Notes: a model not told the origin generated them from the letters alone. 64,000 nucleotides of DNA from Natrialbaceae archaeon AArc-T1-2 (GCF_030273315.1 NZ_CP127174.1:2542001-2606000), one strand, 5' to 3'; numbered from the stretch's first letter, positions 26,356-35,048 are shown. Program-made: numbers and translations.

Positions 26356-27722
26356 GGCGGTGTCAACTCGATTGTCACCGGGGGCATCTCGACGAACGCC
26401 GTCTCGTAGCCCGCGTGTCGCGAAACCTGTGGCGCGGTATCCACCTCGAGGATGAGTTCGCCGCCGTCGGGTGCCTCATCGAGCGCCACGCCGTAGTGGT
26501 AGCCGAGTTCGTGATCGAGCGTCTCGGTCAGCGAGCCCTCCGCGAGGACGTCGCCGTCGTCCTCGAGGCGGTAGGACAGTCCCATCATCGGCAGGATCGA
26601 GCGGTTGTACGGCGTCCGGGTCGACACTGCGAGATAGTACTCCTCGTCGTCGACGAGTCTGGAGCCGGGCGCTAAGAGCGTCGTCGCGAGCACGGCGTCG
26701 CCGGTGGTGGGCGTCCCCTGCAACTCGCCCGGCAGTTCCATCGCGGGCGGGGTCTCGCCCTCGTCGGGGCCGCGCGAGAAGGTGCCGTATCGGTTGTTGT
26801 CCTCGGTCTCCTCCCACAGTTCCCGGTCGTCGTTGTCTCCGTGGTCGTCGTTGTCTCCGTGGTCGTCGTTGTCTCCGTGGTCGTCGTTGTCTCCGTGGTC
26901 GTCGTTGTCTCCGTGGTCGTCGTTGTCTCCGTGGTCGTGATGATCGTGGTCCATGGCCGCGACGTGGTTCTCGAGTGCCCCCTCTCGACCCCACTCCTCT
27001 TCCTCGAGGTAGACGACGCCGCCGACGACCTCCTCGCGGAACTCGTCGTCGAACTCGAAGGTGAACGAGCCCTCGCCGGCCTCCTCGAATCGGCCGTCGA
27101 ACTCGCCGGTCGTGCGCGCGTCGATCGAGCCGACACGAACCTCGGCTTCGTAGGTGCCGTCTTCGCCGAGGGGGACGTTGTTGCCGACGTGAAAGCCCAT
27201 CTCCTGGGAGATCATCGGCCACGGGGCGTAGGTGTCGCCCGGCTCGCCCTCGGGCCCGACGCTGAGCTCGAGGCCGGTCTCGACGGGAACGATCATCTCG
27301 GTCTCGGGATCGCGGACGGTCACCATCAGGTGGACGTCGTCGTCGTCGGCGACCTCGGCGACCTCGACTTCCTCGCCGGTCACGTTCCAGAACTGGTGGG
27401 GGTAGGTCACCATCGGGACGAGTTCGTACTCACCCGCGGAGACGGGTTCTAAGTGTCGCATCGCCTCGAAGTGAGTCGGAACGTACACCGCGTCGGGCGG
27501 ATCCTCGACCTGCGGAAGTTCCGGGGCGACGGTCGGTTCGGACGGTTCGTCGTCGTCATCGTCGTCGTCATCTTCCGGCTCGCCGTCGTCGGTCTCGTCG
27601 TCACCGCCGGCACAGCCGGCCAGTACGGCCGCGCCTGCAACGCCGGCGGCCGACAGGAGGTGGCGTCGTCCAACTCGTCGGTCGGTACCTCGAGCGTCTG
27701 TCGTGGGTCGCTTTCGGGTCAT
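26352..27722 (-). CDS. P19/Tp34-like iron transporter lipoprotein with His-Asp repeat
   Basis: 456 residues from ATG 27722. The signal is GRRHLLSAAGVAGAAVLAGC (lipobox LAGC), then an acidic stretch and a domain with the motifs PHQFWNVTGEEVEV, VHLMVTVRDPETEMIVPVETGL and GFHVGNNVPLGEDGTYEAEV. Met and His positions in such P19-type periplasmic iron proteins bind Fe/Cu. A tandem of six HGDNDD units (DNA tract 26826-26933) sits in the middle, preceded by a His-rich HDHHD. It overlaps the DyP-like gene by ATGA, so the two are coupled. It probably supplies or buffers iron outside the cell. Confidence 0.78.
   Translation of the reverse strand: MTRKRPTTDARGTDRRVGRRHLLSAAGVAGAAVLAGCAGGDDETDDGEPEDDDDDDDDEPSEPTVAPELPQVEDPPDAVYVPTHFEAMRHLEPVSAGEYELVPMVTYPHQFWNVTGEEVEVAEVADDDDVHLMVTVRDPETEMIVPVETGLELSVGPEGEPGDTYAPWPMISQEMGFHVGNNVPLGEDGTYEAEVRVGSIDARTTGEFDGRFEEAGEGSFTFEFDDEFREEVVGGVVYLEEEEWGREGALENHVAAMDHDHHDHGDNDDHGDNDDHGDNDDHGDNDDHGDNDDHGDNDDRELWEETEDNNRYGTFSRGPDEGETPPAMELPGELQGTPTTGDAVLATTLLAPGSRLVDDEEYYLAVSTRTPYNRSILPMMGLSYRLEDDGDVLAEGSLTETLDHELGYHYGVALDEAPDGGELILEVDTAPQVSRHAGYETAFVEMPPVTIELTPP
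26826..26933. repeat. Six tandem 18-bp repeats inside the iron-transporter gene
   Basis: The unit GTCGTCGTTGTCTCCGTG is repeated six times without a visible interruption (6 x 18 = 108 bases, period in frame). On the coding strand it gives HGDNDD x6. Perfect identity between units suggests recent expansion or gene conversion and length variation between strains. Confidence 0.9.
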
Positions 27723-29002
27723 GGATCTGGTCGTGGGAACGAACGGAGCGGTCGCGGCGGAACCAACGCGTTCGCGCGTCGCCGGACGAAGAAGTACTGG
27801 AGGATGCCGTTGTTCACGCGCCGACCGACCGAGGTCTCGTCGGCGAGCGCCGCACCGGTGATCGCCTCCCGGACGCGCACGAAGTCGGCAATCTCGCGCT
27901 GGAGCGAGAGAAAGTGCAACCCCGCGCGGTCGTCGTCCGTCGAATCGAAATCCCGCCGGAGGAGGATCGGTTCGCCGTCCACGCGGGCGCTGGCGGCCTT
28001 CTGGGCGTGGCCGACGACCCCCCGCTGGCTTGCTGTCTCGAGGACGTCCTCGGCGACTTCGGCCACCCGCGGATCCGAGTCGAACCGCTCGCCGTGTTCG
28101 CCGACGAGATCGTCGTCCGCGTGCGTGGGGCTGAACATCTTCGCCACCCGCTGGAAGTGGTTCTCCTGGTGCCACCAGTCCCGGAGCTGGAACTCGATCG
28201 TCGAGACGTGTTCGGTCGTCGCCCCCTCGAAGGGGCCCTCCTCGATCGTGACGCGGTCCTCACTCGCCTGGGCCTCCCGGAAGCCGTTCATGAAGCCCAT
28301 GAAAAGCGGTGCCTCCTCGGGAATCGGCGCGTCGTCGGGCACGCCGGAGACGTCGCGGTTCTCCTGCGGGAGTCCGGCCCCAACGAAGCCCGTCCGGCGG
28401 TCGACGCGCTCGAGGAGGTCGGTCACGTCGGTCACTTCCTGGCCGTTCGCCGTCTCTGCGTCGCCTACGAGCGCCTCCTCGGCTTCGATCACGGCGTCGG
28501 GTCGATCACTCGCCAGGTGAATCAGCAGGTCCGTCCGATCGAGCTCCGGTTCCTCGAGGTCGCTCAGCGACTCGGGTGCCGGCAGGTCGACCGCGTCGGG
28601 GAGGTCGGCGTCGAACCGGTCGAAGTACGACGGGGAGTAGCCCACGGTGAACAGCAGTCCCTCGTTGCTCCACTCGAAGGCCTGCTCGAGGTCCGCGAGC
28701 GCGTCGGCGAACGGCTCCTGTGTCTCCTCAGGGTCGACGCCGTCGGCGAGGTCGACGTAGCCGAGCACGTGGTGTCGTGGCGGCCGGACGTTGCCGTGGT
28801 CGTCGGTCGGCAGAAACTCGTTCCAGGCGTGCTGTCGGGACGGAACGGTTTCGGGATCACCCTGTGGGACGTCCTCGAGGCCGCCGTTGGAGTCGAAGCG
28901 GTCGACACATGCCGCAAGTCCGACGGACCCACCGGCAGCTACGGCTGATTTGAGGTACGCTCGACGCGACACCGAACCGGGATCGAGGATACCAGGCGTC
29001 AT
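27719..29002 (-). CDS. DyP-type peroxidase-like exported protein
   Basis: 427 residues. The Tat signal is SRRAYLKSAVAAGGSVGLAAC with a lipobox-like Cys32. The fold pattern of dye-decolorising peroxidases is seen (NVRPPRHHVLGYVDL, GLLFTVGYSPSYF, DLLIHLASDRPD, TEHVSTIEFQLRDWW). The diagnostic GxxDG loop reads GFMNG (236-240), with Asn for the catalytic Asp, so peroxidase activity may be reduced and heme or iron handling (EfeB-like) is more likely. It leads the operon with the P19-like and cohesin genes (four-base overlaps). The promoter probably lies in the AT-rich stretch around 29095-29130. Confidence 0.82.
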   Translation of the reverse strand: MTPGILDPGSVSRRAYLKSAVAAGGSVGLAACVDRFDSNGGLEDVPQGDPETVPSRQHAWNEFLPTDDHGNVRPPRHHVLGYVDLADGVDPEETQEPFADALADLEQAFEWSNEGLLFTVGYSPSYFDRFDADLPDAVDLPAPESLSDLEEPELDRTDLLIHLASDRPDAVIEAEEALVGDAETANGQEVTDVTDLLERVDRRTGFVGAGLPQENRDVSGVPDDAPIPEEAPLFMGFMNGFREAQASEDRVTIEEGPFEGATTEHVSTIEFQLRDWWHQENHFQRVAKMFSPTHADDDLVGEHGERFDSDPRVAEVAEDVLETASQRGVVGHAQKAASARVDGEPILLRRDFDSTDDDRAGLHFLSLQREIADFVRVREAITGAALADETSVGRRVNNGILQYFFVRRRANALVPPRPLRSFPRPDP

Positions 29003-29273
29003 TTCGGGTCGAGGGATCCAGTCATGGGTGACCTTTCCCGCTGCGTGAGACCATTGTTGAGTACTACCACACTCGTCTCCGACAGATGACGGCCAGTATT
29101 GATTAATATTGTGGTAACTACACTAATTATGGGCATCAACCAAACCTGCCCAGTGGAAGCAGCAAAATTTTGGGTTTTGTCCTAATTACGAAGATTGCAA
29201 TGGTGTACCGGAAAGAGTATCCGCATACTACACCGTTATTGACGGTCTACACAGAGAATACAAATGTGTTAGA
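29003..29273. promoter_or_regulatory. AT-rich divergent intergenic region (271 bases)
   Basis: It separates the minus-strand DyP-like operon from the plus-strand halocyanin gene. It contains AT-rich TATA-like stretches near 29097-29112 and a 10-bp palindrome CAAAATTTTG (about 29163-29172). No coding frame is convincing. Confidence 0.4.
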
Positions 29274-29789
29274 ATGTCACATGATACACATACTCGAAGA
29301 ACGTGTTTGCAGTGTGCAGCCCTGATAGGGTCGATCGGGCTTGCAGGATGTATCGACGGGAACGACGACGCTGGTGCCGACGACTCGGACGTGGACGACG
29401 ACGCCGATGCCGACGACTCGGACGTGGACGACGATGCTGATGCCGACGACGAGTCGATAGCCGGTAGCGAAGAGGAAAACTTCGTCGTCGTCGGTCCGGA
29501 TGGTGCCTGGATATTCGACCCCGAGGAGATCACGGTTGACGTCGGTGAAACCGTCACCTGGTACTTCGATAGCCCGGGACACAACGTGACGTCTCACCCC
29601 GACGCCGCAGATCAGACCGAGAATCCAGAGGGTGCAGAGCCGTTCACGTCCTACGACGGCGATAACCACCTGATGGTAGACGATCCGGGGACGGAGTTTG
29701 AACACACCTTCGAGGTTCCCGGAGAGTACGTCTACGTCTGTACCCCTCACGTTCCATCGATGGCCGGTACGGTCGTCGTCCAGGAGTGA
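29274..29789 (+). CDS. Halocyanin-like blue copper lipoprotein
   Basis: 171 residues. The signal ends in the lipobox IGLAGC (Cys26). Residues ~33-60 are a tandem acidic repeat (DSDVDDDADAD twice, DNA period 33 bases from 29376). The plastocyanin-type domain follows, with copper ligands His103 (SPGHNV), Cys156 (YVYVCTPH), His159 and Met163 (PSMAG). It is a small membrane-anchored electron carrier outside the cell, able to link a donor complex to a terminal oxidase or reductase. No partner gene is adjacent. The start at 29274 is the first Met of the signal. Confidence 0.93.
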   Translation: MSHDTHTRRTCLQCAALIGSIGLAGCIDGNDDAGADDSDVDDDADADDSDVDDDADADDESIAGSEEENFVVVGPDGAWIFDPEEITVDVGETVTWYFDSPGHNVTSHPDAADQTENPEGAEPFTSYDGDNHLMVDDPGTEFEHTFEVPGEYVYVCTPHVPSMAGTVVVQE

Positions 29790-29969
29790 TACGGTCTGCT
29801 GTAACGACGTACAGCGGTCCGTGCGAGTGAGCTTCGTGTACCCCACCCATCGCGGGACGAAGAATCCGCACTGCTCATTCCGGCCGTCTTGCGTTCAGCG
29901 AGACGTTCGTGGCCCACGGTTCGAGCCATCCTCGAAAGGTAGTTGGGGCCACAGTGGGAAGGCCACCGC

Positions 29970-30986
29970 ATGCGCCAGTACCTCGAGCTCGTCGAGTCGG
30001 TCCTCGGGACGGGCACCTACAAACCCAACCGAACCGGCATCGACACCGTCTCGTCGTTCAGCCAGCACTACGAGGTCGACCTCGGGGAGGGATACCCGCT
30101 TTTGACGACCAAGCGGATGGACGGCTACCGGTGGAACTCGATGATCCACGAGATCTGCTGGTATCTCTCCGGCGAGGAACACGTCCGCAATCTCAGCGAA
30201 GAGACAGGAATCTGGGACGCCTGGGCCGACGACGAGGGACGGCTTGACACCGCCTACGGCCGCTTCTGGCGTCGGTACCCGATTCCCGAGGACGACGCAC
30301 GACTCGCGGGCGAGTCCTGGCCCGAGGACGCCCACCGGTGGGTGAACGAGGAGGACGACGGCCGGCGAACCTTCGACCAGCTCCAGTACGTGGTCGACGG
30401 CCTCTCGGACAGTCCGAACTCCCGTCGGCTCGTCGTCAACGCCTGGCACCCCGCAAACGCCGCCGTCTCGACGCTGCCGCCGTGTCACTACACGTTCGTC
30501 TTCAACGTCCAGGGCGGCCGCCTGCACTGTCACCTCACCCAGCGCTCCGCCGATATCGCGCTGGGCGTCCCCTTCAACATCGCGGCTTACTCGCTGCTGA
30601 CGACGGTCGTCGCCCAGCAGACCGGTCTCGAGCCCGGGACGTTCGCCCACACGCTCGTCGACGCTCACGTCTACTGTGGCCGGGGCACACGCGGCGAGTG
30701 GTACGCCGACAACCTCGAGATCCTGCAGTCCCGACTCGCCGACGTCGACGACCGCGAAGGGTTTCGCGACGTTCGCGAGTGGCTCGAGGCCGAGGCCCCA
30801 CCCGAGGCCGACGGCGACGACCGGCTCGATCACGTCCCCGGCCTGCTCGAGCAACTCTCCCGGGAGCCACTCGAGCGGCCGACCCTCGACGTCGCCGACG
30901 TCACGATCGACGAGCTCTCGGCGGACGACGTCGAGCTACGCGAGTACGAGTCACACGACGGCATCCAGTTCTCGGTGGCCGAATGA
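29970..30986 (+). CDS. thyA: Thymidylate synthase
   Basis: 338 residues. The catalytic Cys172 lies in TLPPCHYTF, and the folate/dUMP motifs GYPLLTTKR, the Arg pair around SRRLVVNAWHP, QRSADIALGVPFNIA and HVYCG are intact. It methylates dUMP to dTMP with methylene-tetrahydrofolate, giving dihydrofolate. The length is longer than the bacterial ~264 residues because of insertions near residue 105-135 and the tail. The stop overlaps the following dihydrofolate reductase start (ATGA), the classic folate-recycling pair. ATG 29970 is the first Met of the family N-terminus. Confidence 0.97.
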   Translation: MRQYLELVESVLGTGTYKPNRTGIDTVSSFSQHYEVDLGEGYPLLTTKRMDGYRWNSMIHEICWYLSGEEHVRNLSEETGIWDAWADDEGRLDTAYGRFWRRYPIPEDDARLAGESWPEDAHRWVNEEDDGRRTFDQLQYVVDGLSDSPNSRRLVVNAWHPANAAVSTLPPCHYTFVFNVQGGRLHCHLTQRSADIALGVPFNIAAYSLLTTVVAQQTGLEPGTFAHTLVDAHVYCGRGTRGEWYADNLEILQSRLADVDDREGFRDVREWLEAEAPPEADGDDRLDHVPGLLEQLSREPLERPTLDVADVTIDELSADDVELREYESHDGIQFSVAE

Positions 30987-31528
30987 CGAGAGAGAGCGAC
31001 GACGGGGCGACGCCCGACTTAGAGACCGACTGCGAACTCGTGGCCATCGTCGCCGTCGCCGAAAACGGCGTCATCGGCCGCGACGGAGAGATGCCCTGGC
31101 ACATCCCCGCGGACCTCACACACTTCAAACGACAGACGACGGGCCATCCCGTGATCATGGGGCGAGTCACCTACGAGAGCATCCTCGAGACCCTGGGCGA
31201 GCCCCTGCCCGACCGGACGACGGTCGTGCTCACGCGCCAGGATCTCGAGACGCCCGACGACGTCCGCGTGGCAGACGATCCAGCGAGCGCGCTCGAGGCG
31301 GCCGAACGGGCGGCCAGGAACCGCCACGACGTCGACCGCATCTTCGTCGCGGGCGGCGCGACCGTCTACGAGACGTTTCTCCCCGCCGTCGACCGGCTGA
31401 TCGTGACCGAAGTCCACGACAGTCCCGAAGGAGATACGCACTTCCCGGCATGGGACCGGAAGGAGTGGGAGGAACGCGACCGCGACGAGCGAGACGGCTT
31501 CGCCTTCGTCGAGTACGGCAGACGGTGA
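30983..31528 (+). CDS. folA: Dihydrofolate reductase
   Basis: 181 residues, with a ~19-residue N-terminal acidic extension. Typical motifs are ENGVIGRDGEMPWHIPADL (the Met20-type loop and catalytic acid region), HFKRQTTGHPVIMGRVTYES, the NADPH-binding VFLRHD-like stretch PLPDRTTVVLTRQ and IFVAGGATVYETFL. It regenerates tetrahydrofolate from the dihydrofolate made by ThyA. It is in an operon, overlapping thyA by four bases. Haloarchaea often have two DHFR genes; this is the thyA-linked one. Confidence 0.96.
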   Translation: MTRESDDGATPDLETDCELVAIVAVAENGVIGRDGEMPWHIPADLTHFKRQTTGHPVIMGRVTYESILETLGEPLPDRTTVVLTRQDLETPDDVRVADDPASALEAAERAARNRHDVDRIFVAGGATVYETFLPAVDRLIVTEVHDSPEGDTHFPAWDRKEWEERDRDERDGFAFVEYGRR

Positions 31529-31629
31529 GTGTCTGGCCGAGATCGCGACGCCACTGGGGTGGCAACCGGAGCCGACACCGACAGAACCGATTGACAACAC
31601 TTGTTACCCACACCCCGAAAGACCATCGT

Positions 31630-32238
31630 ATGACCGACGACCGATCCCTGTCCCGATCGAAGGTCGCACGCGTCATCGACGAGTACGACCTCGAGGGATG
31701 GGGCGACCGACTCGAGCGGAAGTGGCTCGGCAACGGGGACGAGCGGACGAGTTTACGTGACCTCGCGACGGAGTTCAACGTCGCCGTTCTCCGGGCGGCG
31801 CTTCAGGAGGCGGGCGAGTCGACGATCGAATCCGACGTCGAAAGCGCCTACCGCACGCTAACCGACGACGACGTCTCCGAATCGGACACCATCCGAAAGC
31901 GTCGCGACCTCGAGCGAGCGGGCGTCGACGTCGACGAGGTCCTCTCGGACTTCGTTACCCACCAGGCGATCCACACCTACCTCACCGACGTCCGGGAGGC
32001 CAAACTCGAGCGCAACGACGAGGACCGGGCCGAACGGAAAAAAGAGACCATTCAACGACTGCTCAACCGGAGTCAGGTCGTCACCGAGTCGACGATCGAG
32101 GAACTCGCAAACGCCGATCTGCTCACCGACCGCGACTACGAGGTGTTCGTCAACGCCCGCATCGTCTGTGAAGACTGCGGTCAGGACTACGCCGTCGACG
32201 AGCTGATCGACCAGGGAGGGTGTGACTGCGACGTGTGA
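31630..32238 (+). CDS. rdfA: Rod-determining factor RdfA family protein
   Basis: 202 residues. The N-terminal block SRSKVARVIDEYDLEGWGDRLERKW, followed by SLRDLATEFNVAVLRAAL, AYRTLTDDDVS and DVDEVLSDFVTHQAIHTYL, matches the haloarchaeal RdfA family. In Haloferax a protein of this family is needed for rod (rather than plate) cell shape. The C-terminus carries a small CxxC...C-type zinc site (CEDCGQ...CDCD). It is cytoplasmic. It starts 101 bases after the DHFR gene and could have its own promoter. Family members are found in several copies per genome, so the specific role here is inferred. Confidence 0.8.
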   Translation: MTDDRSLSRSKVARVIDEYDLEGWGDRLERKWLGNGDERTSLRDLATEFNVAVLRAALQEAGESTIESDVESAYRTLTDDDVSESDTIRKRRDLERAGVDVDEVLSDFVTHQAIHTYLTDVREAKLERNDEDRAERKKETIQRLLNRSQVVTESTIEELANADLLTDRDYEVFVNARIVCEDCGQDYAVDELIDQGGCDCDV

Positions 32239-32384
32239 TCGTGCCGGTTGGAGCCGCCTCCCGGTACAGTCGAAAGACGGTTCGCGGTTGCTCCGGAACT
32301 GACGCACAGCCGACGGGAAAACACGAAAACACAGCTCGGTCGAATACCGACCACGACCGCCCGAGAGCGGCGTCGAGACGTCTA

Positions 32385-33392
32385 TCAACTATCGGTCCAG
32401 TCCTCTTCTTGCCACGTCGCCGTCGCGACTACGCGATCGCCGTCGACGTCTACCGACCGCTCGAGCACCGGTCCGGCGACGCCGAGCACCCCCTCGAGTT
32501 CGTCCTCGTCCGGGTCGTCGACGATCGCCGCGAAGTCGCCGGCGGACGTCTCCTCGTCTTCGGCGGTGAGCGACGCGACGATTCCCTCGGCATCTCCGAC
32601 GTCCTCGAACGCCGGATGGACGAGTTCGTCGGCGTCGAACGGGCCGCCGTACTGACCGACGGCGACGTCGCCGCGACCGGCGGTCTCGAGGAGCCACGCG
32701 AACGCCTCGGAGTCGTCCGTCGCCCGATCGCCGTCGCCCTCGGCGGTACCGATGGTCGTCTCGAGTACCGCTACCGGATCGTCTGCGACGTCCTCGCCGT
32801 CGACGAACACGACCGCGTCGCTGTCGACGGCGAACGCAGCGTCGACGTCGGCGTCGACCGGCGTGTAGACGTCGTACGTGTCGATCTCGGCCGTCCGTTC
32901 CATCTGTCTGATGAATTCGAGTGGCGGTTCAGCGGTGAGTTCGTCGTCGATCTCCTCGGGTACGATCGCGCCGGACGCGATCAACGCCTCGTCGGTCCGG
33001 AGTAGCTCCTCGACGGTCGATTCGAACGCGTCGTCCTCGAGGAGCCTGCCGAGCCTGTACTGGGCGAGGTCGAGACCGACGAAGAAATACACCGAGATCA
33101 GCTCCTCCGAGACGGGCGCGATCATCGGATCGTCTTCGTACTCCGTCGGAACCTCCGCGTCGGCTTCGTCTGCTGCGTCCTCGAGTTCTTCTTCGACGTC
33201 TTCTCCGATCGACTCCCAGTCGACGTAGGTGAACGTGAGCGTCTCCTCGAGCGTGAGCCAGCGACTGTACGCCGGGAGCTCGCCGTTGACTTCCTCCTGT
33301 GTGGCGACTGTGAGCCAGCCCGTCGTTCCGACGGCGGCCGCCGTCGCCGTTACACCTGCGATCTCGAGCAGTTCACGTCGTCTCGGTGACAT
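32385..33392 (-). CDS. Exported hypothetical protein
   Basis: 335 residues. The N-terminus SPRRRELLEIAGVTATAAAVGTTGWL has twin Arg and a hydrophobic core without a clear lipobox Cys, so Tat export or a membrane anchor is likely. The rest is very acidic and soluble, with alpha/beta character. I recognise no family. It lies 91 bases downstream of the ABC exporter operon on the same strand and may be transcribed with it. Confidence 0.72.
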   Translation of the reverse strand: MSPRRRELLEIAGVTATAAAVGTTGWLTVATQEEVNGELPAYSRWLTLEETLTFTYVDWESIGEDVEEELEDAADEADAEVPTEYEDDPMIAPVSEELISVYFFVGLDLAQYRLGRLLEDDAFESTVEELLRTDEALIASGAIVPEEIDDELTAEPPLEFIRQMERTAEIDTYDVYTPVDADVDAAFAVDSDAVVFVDGEDVADDPVAVLETTIGTAEGDGDRATDDSEAFAWLLETAGRGDVAVGQYGGPFDADELVHPAFEDVGDAEGIVASLTAEDEETSAGDFAAIVDDPDEDELEGVLGVAGPVLERSVDVDGDRVVATATWQEEDWTDS

Positions 33393-33483
33393 TATCCGGT
33401 AATACGGCTTCTATTTGCATATAGTCCGGCCCTTCGTTCGTCGCGTCGTGACGGTACACCGCGGCGAGACGACGGCCGGCACC

Positions 33484-34266
33484 TCAGATATCTCGGCGTG
33501 TAAAGATGACTGTGGCAATGGCCAGTAACGCGAGAAATACCACGAACAACAACCCGGCGTCGCCGACGGCGTACTCTTCGTGGACGAGAATGTCCGTCTC
33601 CTCGTAGTACCGACTCGGCGTGAACGTGCCGACCCACTCGTAGTCGTCGACCACTCTGGAGATGCCGTCGATCAACCAGAGGACGATCACAAGCGTCAGG
33701 GCCGTCACTCTGGCAGTTCGCACCCGATCGATGGTGACGGAGAGGACGAGTCCGATTCCGGCACAGACTAGCAGGTACGGGATCGAAAGCAGGTGCACCA
33801 TCGTGAGTGCAACGGGGTTGAACGACTCGCCGATGAGGATCGCCCCGACGTAGACGATGACCGGGATCGCGACGTTCAACGTGATCAGGGGGACCCACAG
33901 GGCGGCAACCTTCTGGAGGACGACCGACTCGCGAGAGATCGGATTCGAGAGGGTGAGATCCATCTTTCGCTCGTCGACGTCTTTTGCGATCAATCCGGCA
34001 CCGACGTACGCGAAGTAGATCCCGAGTAAGAGAACCCAGAAGAACGAGTAGAGCTCGGCAGCGATGAACCCCTCGATCGTATGTAACTCTTCGATTCCGA
34101 ACAGGTCGAACATGTACTCCGGGAACGCGTCCGCGACCACTTCCATCTCCTCTTGAACGCCGGGAAACATCGAGAAGTAGAGGACCGAAAGCAGGGCGAA
34201 CACACTGACCAGCACGACCGAACCACGGACTCGCTTTCTGGACTCGATTCGGAGAATCGCCGTCAC
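33484..34266 (-). CDS. ABC-2-type transporter permease, copy 2
   Basis: 260 residues with about six membrane helices. It starts MTAILRIESRKRVRGS and ends in VIFTRRDI. It is closely similar in arrangement to the gene just upstream (same N-terminus type, same P-loop-free permease pattern, matching LSNPISRESVVLQKVAALWVPLITLNV). The two appear to be products of a tandem duplication. With the ATPase they should form a heterodimeric exporter of an unknown substrate. Its ATG overlaps the previous stop by four bases. Confidence 0.85.
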   Translation of the reverse strand: MTAILRIESRKRVRGSVVLVSVFALLSVLYFSMFPGVQEEMEVVADAFPEYMFDLFGIEELHTIEGFIAAELYSFFWVLLLGIYFAYVGAGLIAKDVDERKMDLTLSNPISRESVVLQKVAALWVPLITLNVAIPVIVYVGAILIGESFNPVALTMVHLLSIPYLLVCAGIGLVLSVTIDRVRTARVTALTLVIVLWLIDGISRVVDDYEWVGTFTPSRYYEETDILVHEEYAVGDAGLLFVVFLALLAIATVIFTRRDI

Positions 34267-35048
34267 GACAGATCCCTCCGTGTGAAAACGAGGACGGCGA
34301 CGCCCAACAGGACGAGAAACGCCGCCAGGAGAATCCCGGCGTCGGCGAGGGCGTACTCCTCGTGAACGAGGATCGCCGACGGATCGTAGTATCGACTCGG
34401 CGTGGCCTCACCGACCCACTCGAAGTCGGGATCCATTTTGGAGAGCCCGTCGACCAGCCAGAGGACGAAGACCAGCCCCAGGGCGACAGCCTGGGCGGTT
34501 TCGACCCGGTCGATGACAACGGAGAGGACGATACCGATTCCGGCACAGACCAACAGGTAGGGGACGCCGAGCAGGTGCGCCATCGCGAGCGCGACGACGT
34601 CGATCGACTCCTCAAGGAGCTGTACGCCGACGAAGAGCGCGACGAACAGCCCGACGTTCAGCGCGACCAGAGGGACCCACAGGGCGGCGACCTTCTGGAG
34701 GACGACCGACTCGCGAGAGACCGGATTCGAGAGGAGGAGATCCATCCGGCGCGTGCGGACGTCTCTCGAGATCATACCGGCGCTGACGTACGCGACGTAG
34801 ATCCCGGCGATGAGTACCCAGGTGAACGGGAAGATGTAGCCCCCGACGAAGCCCTCGATCGAGTGTAGCTCTTCGATTCCTAAGAGGGCGAGGAGATACT
34901 CCGGATACACCTCTTCGAACACCTCCGCTTCCTCCTGAATGCTCGGGAACACGACGAGAAGGATCGCCGCGAGCAAGATGAGCAGGCCGGTCAGAGCCAG
35001 CGTGCCACGGAGATGTTTCCCCGACTCGGTACGAAGGATAGCCGTCAT
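34263..35048 (-). CDS. ABC-2-type transporter permease, copy 1
   Basis: 261 residues, about six transmembrane helices. The N-terminus is MTAILRTESGKHLRGTLAL and the shared block LSNPVSRESVVLQKVAALWVPLVALNV is almost identical to the downstream copy. The extracellular part near SIQEEAEVFEEVYPEYLLALLGI aligns with SVFALL...GVQEEMEVVADAFPEYMFDLFGI of the other copy. It forms an exporter with the adjacent ATPase. Start and stop overlap neighbours by ATGA, so the three genes are translationally coupled. Confidence 0.86.
   Translation of the reverse strand: MTAILRTESGKHLRGTLALTGLLILLAAILLVVFPSIQEEAEVFEEVYPEYLLALLGIEELHSIEGFVGGYIFPFTWVLIAGIYVAYVSAGMISRDVRTRRMDLLLSNPVSRESVVLQKVAALWVPLVALNVGLFVALFVGVQLLEESIDVVALAMAHLLGVPYLLVCAGIGIVLSVVIDRVETAQAVALGLVFVLWLVDGLSKMDPDFEWVGEATPSRYYDPSAILVHEEYALADAGILLAAFLVLLGVAVLVFTRRDLS

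Noticed and set aside
29100-29250. Remnant transposon in the AT-rich gap before the halocyanin gene
   Set aside because: The gap is AT-rich but has no terminal inverted repeats, target duplications or frame resembling a transposase; a simple promoter region explains it.
33392-34615. 407-codon minus-strand frame overlapping both ABC permeases
   Set aside because: It is in a different frame from the permeases, which have coherent membrane helices and matching repeats; this frame is Arg/Ser-rich without helices.
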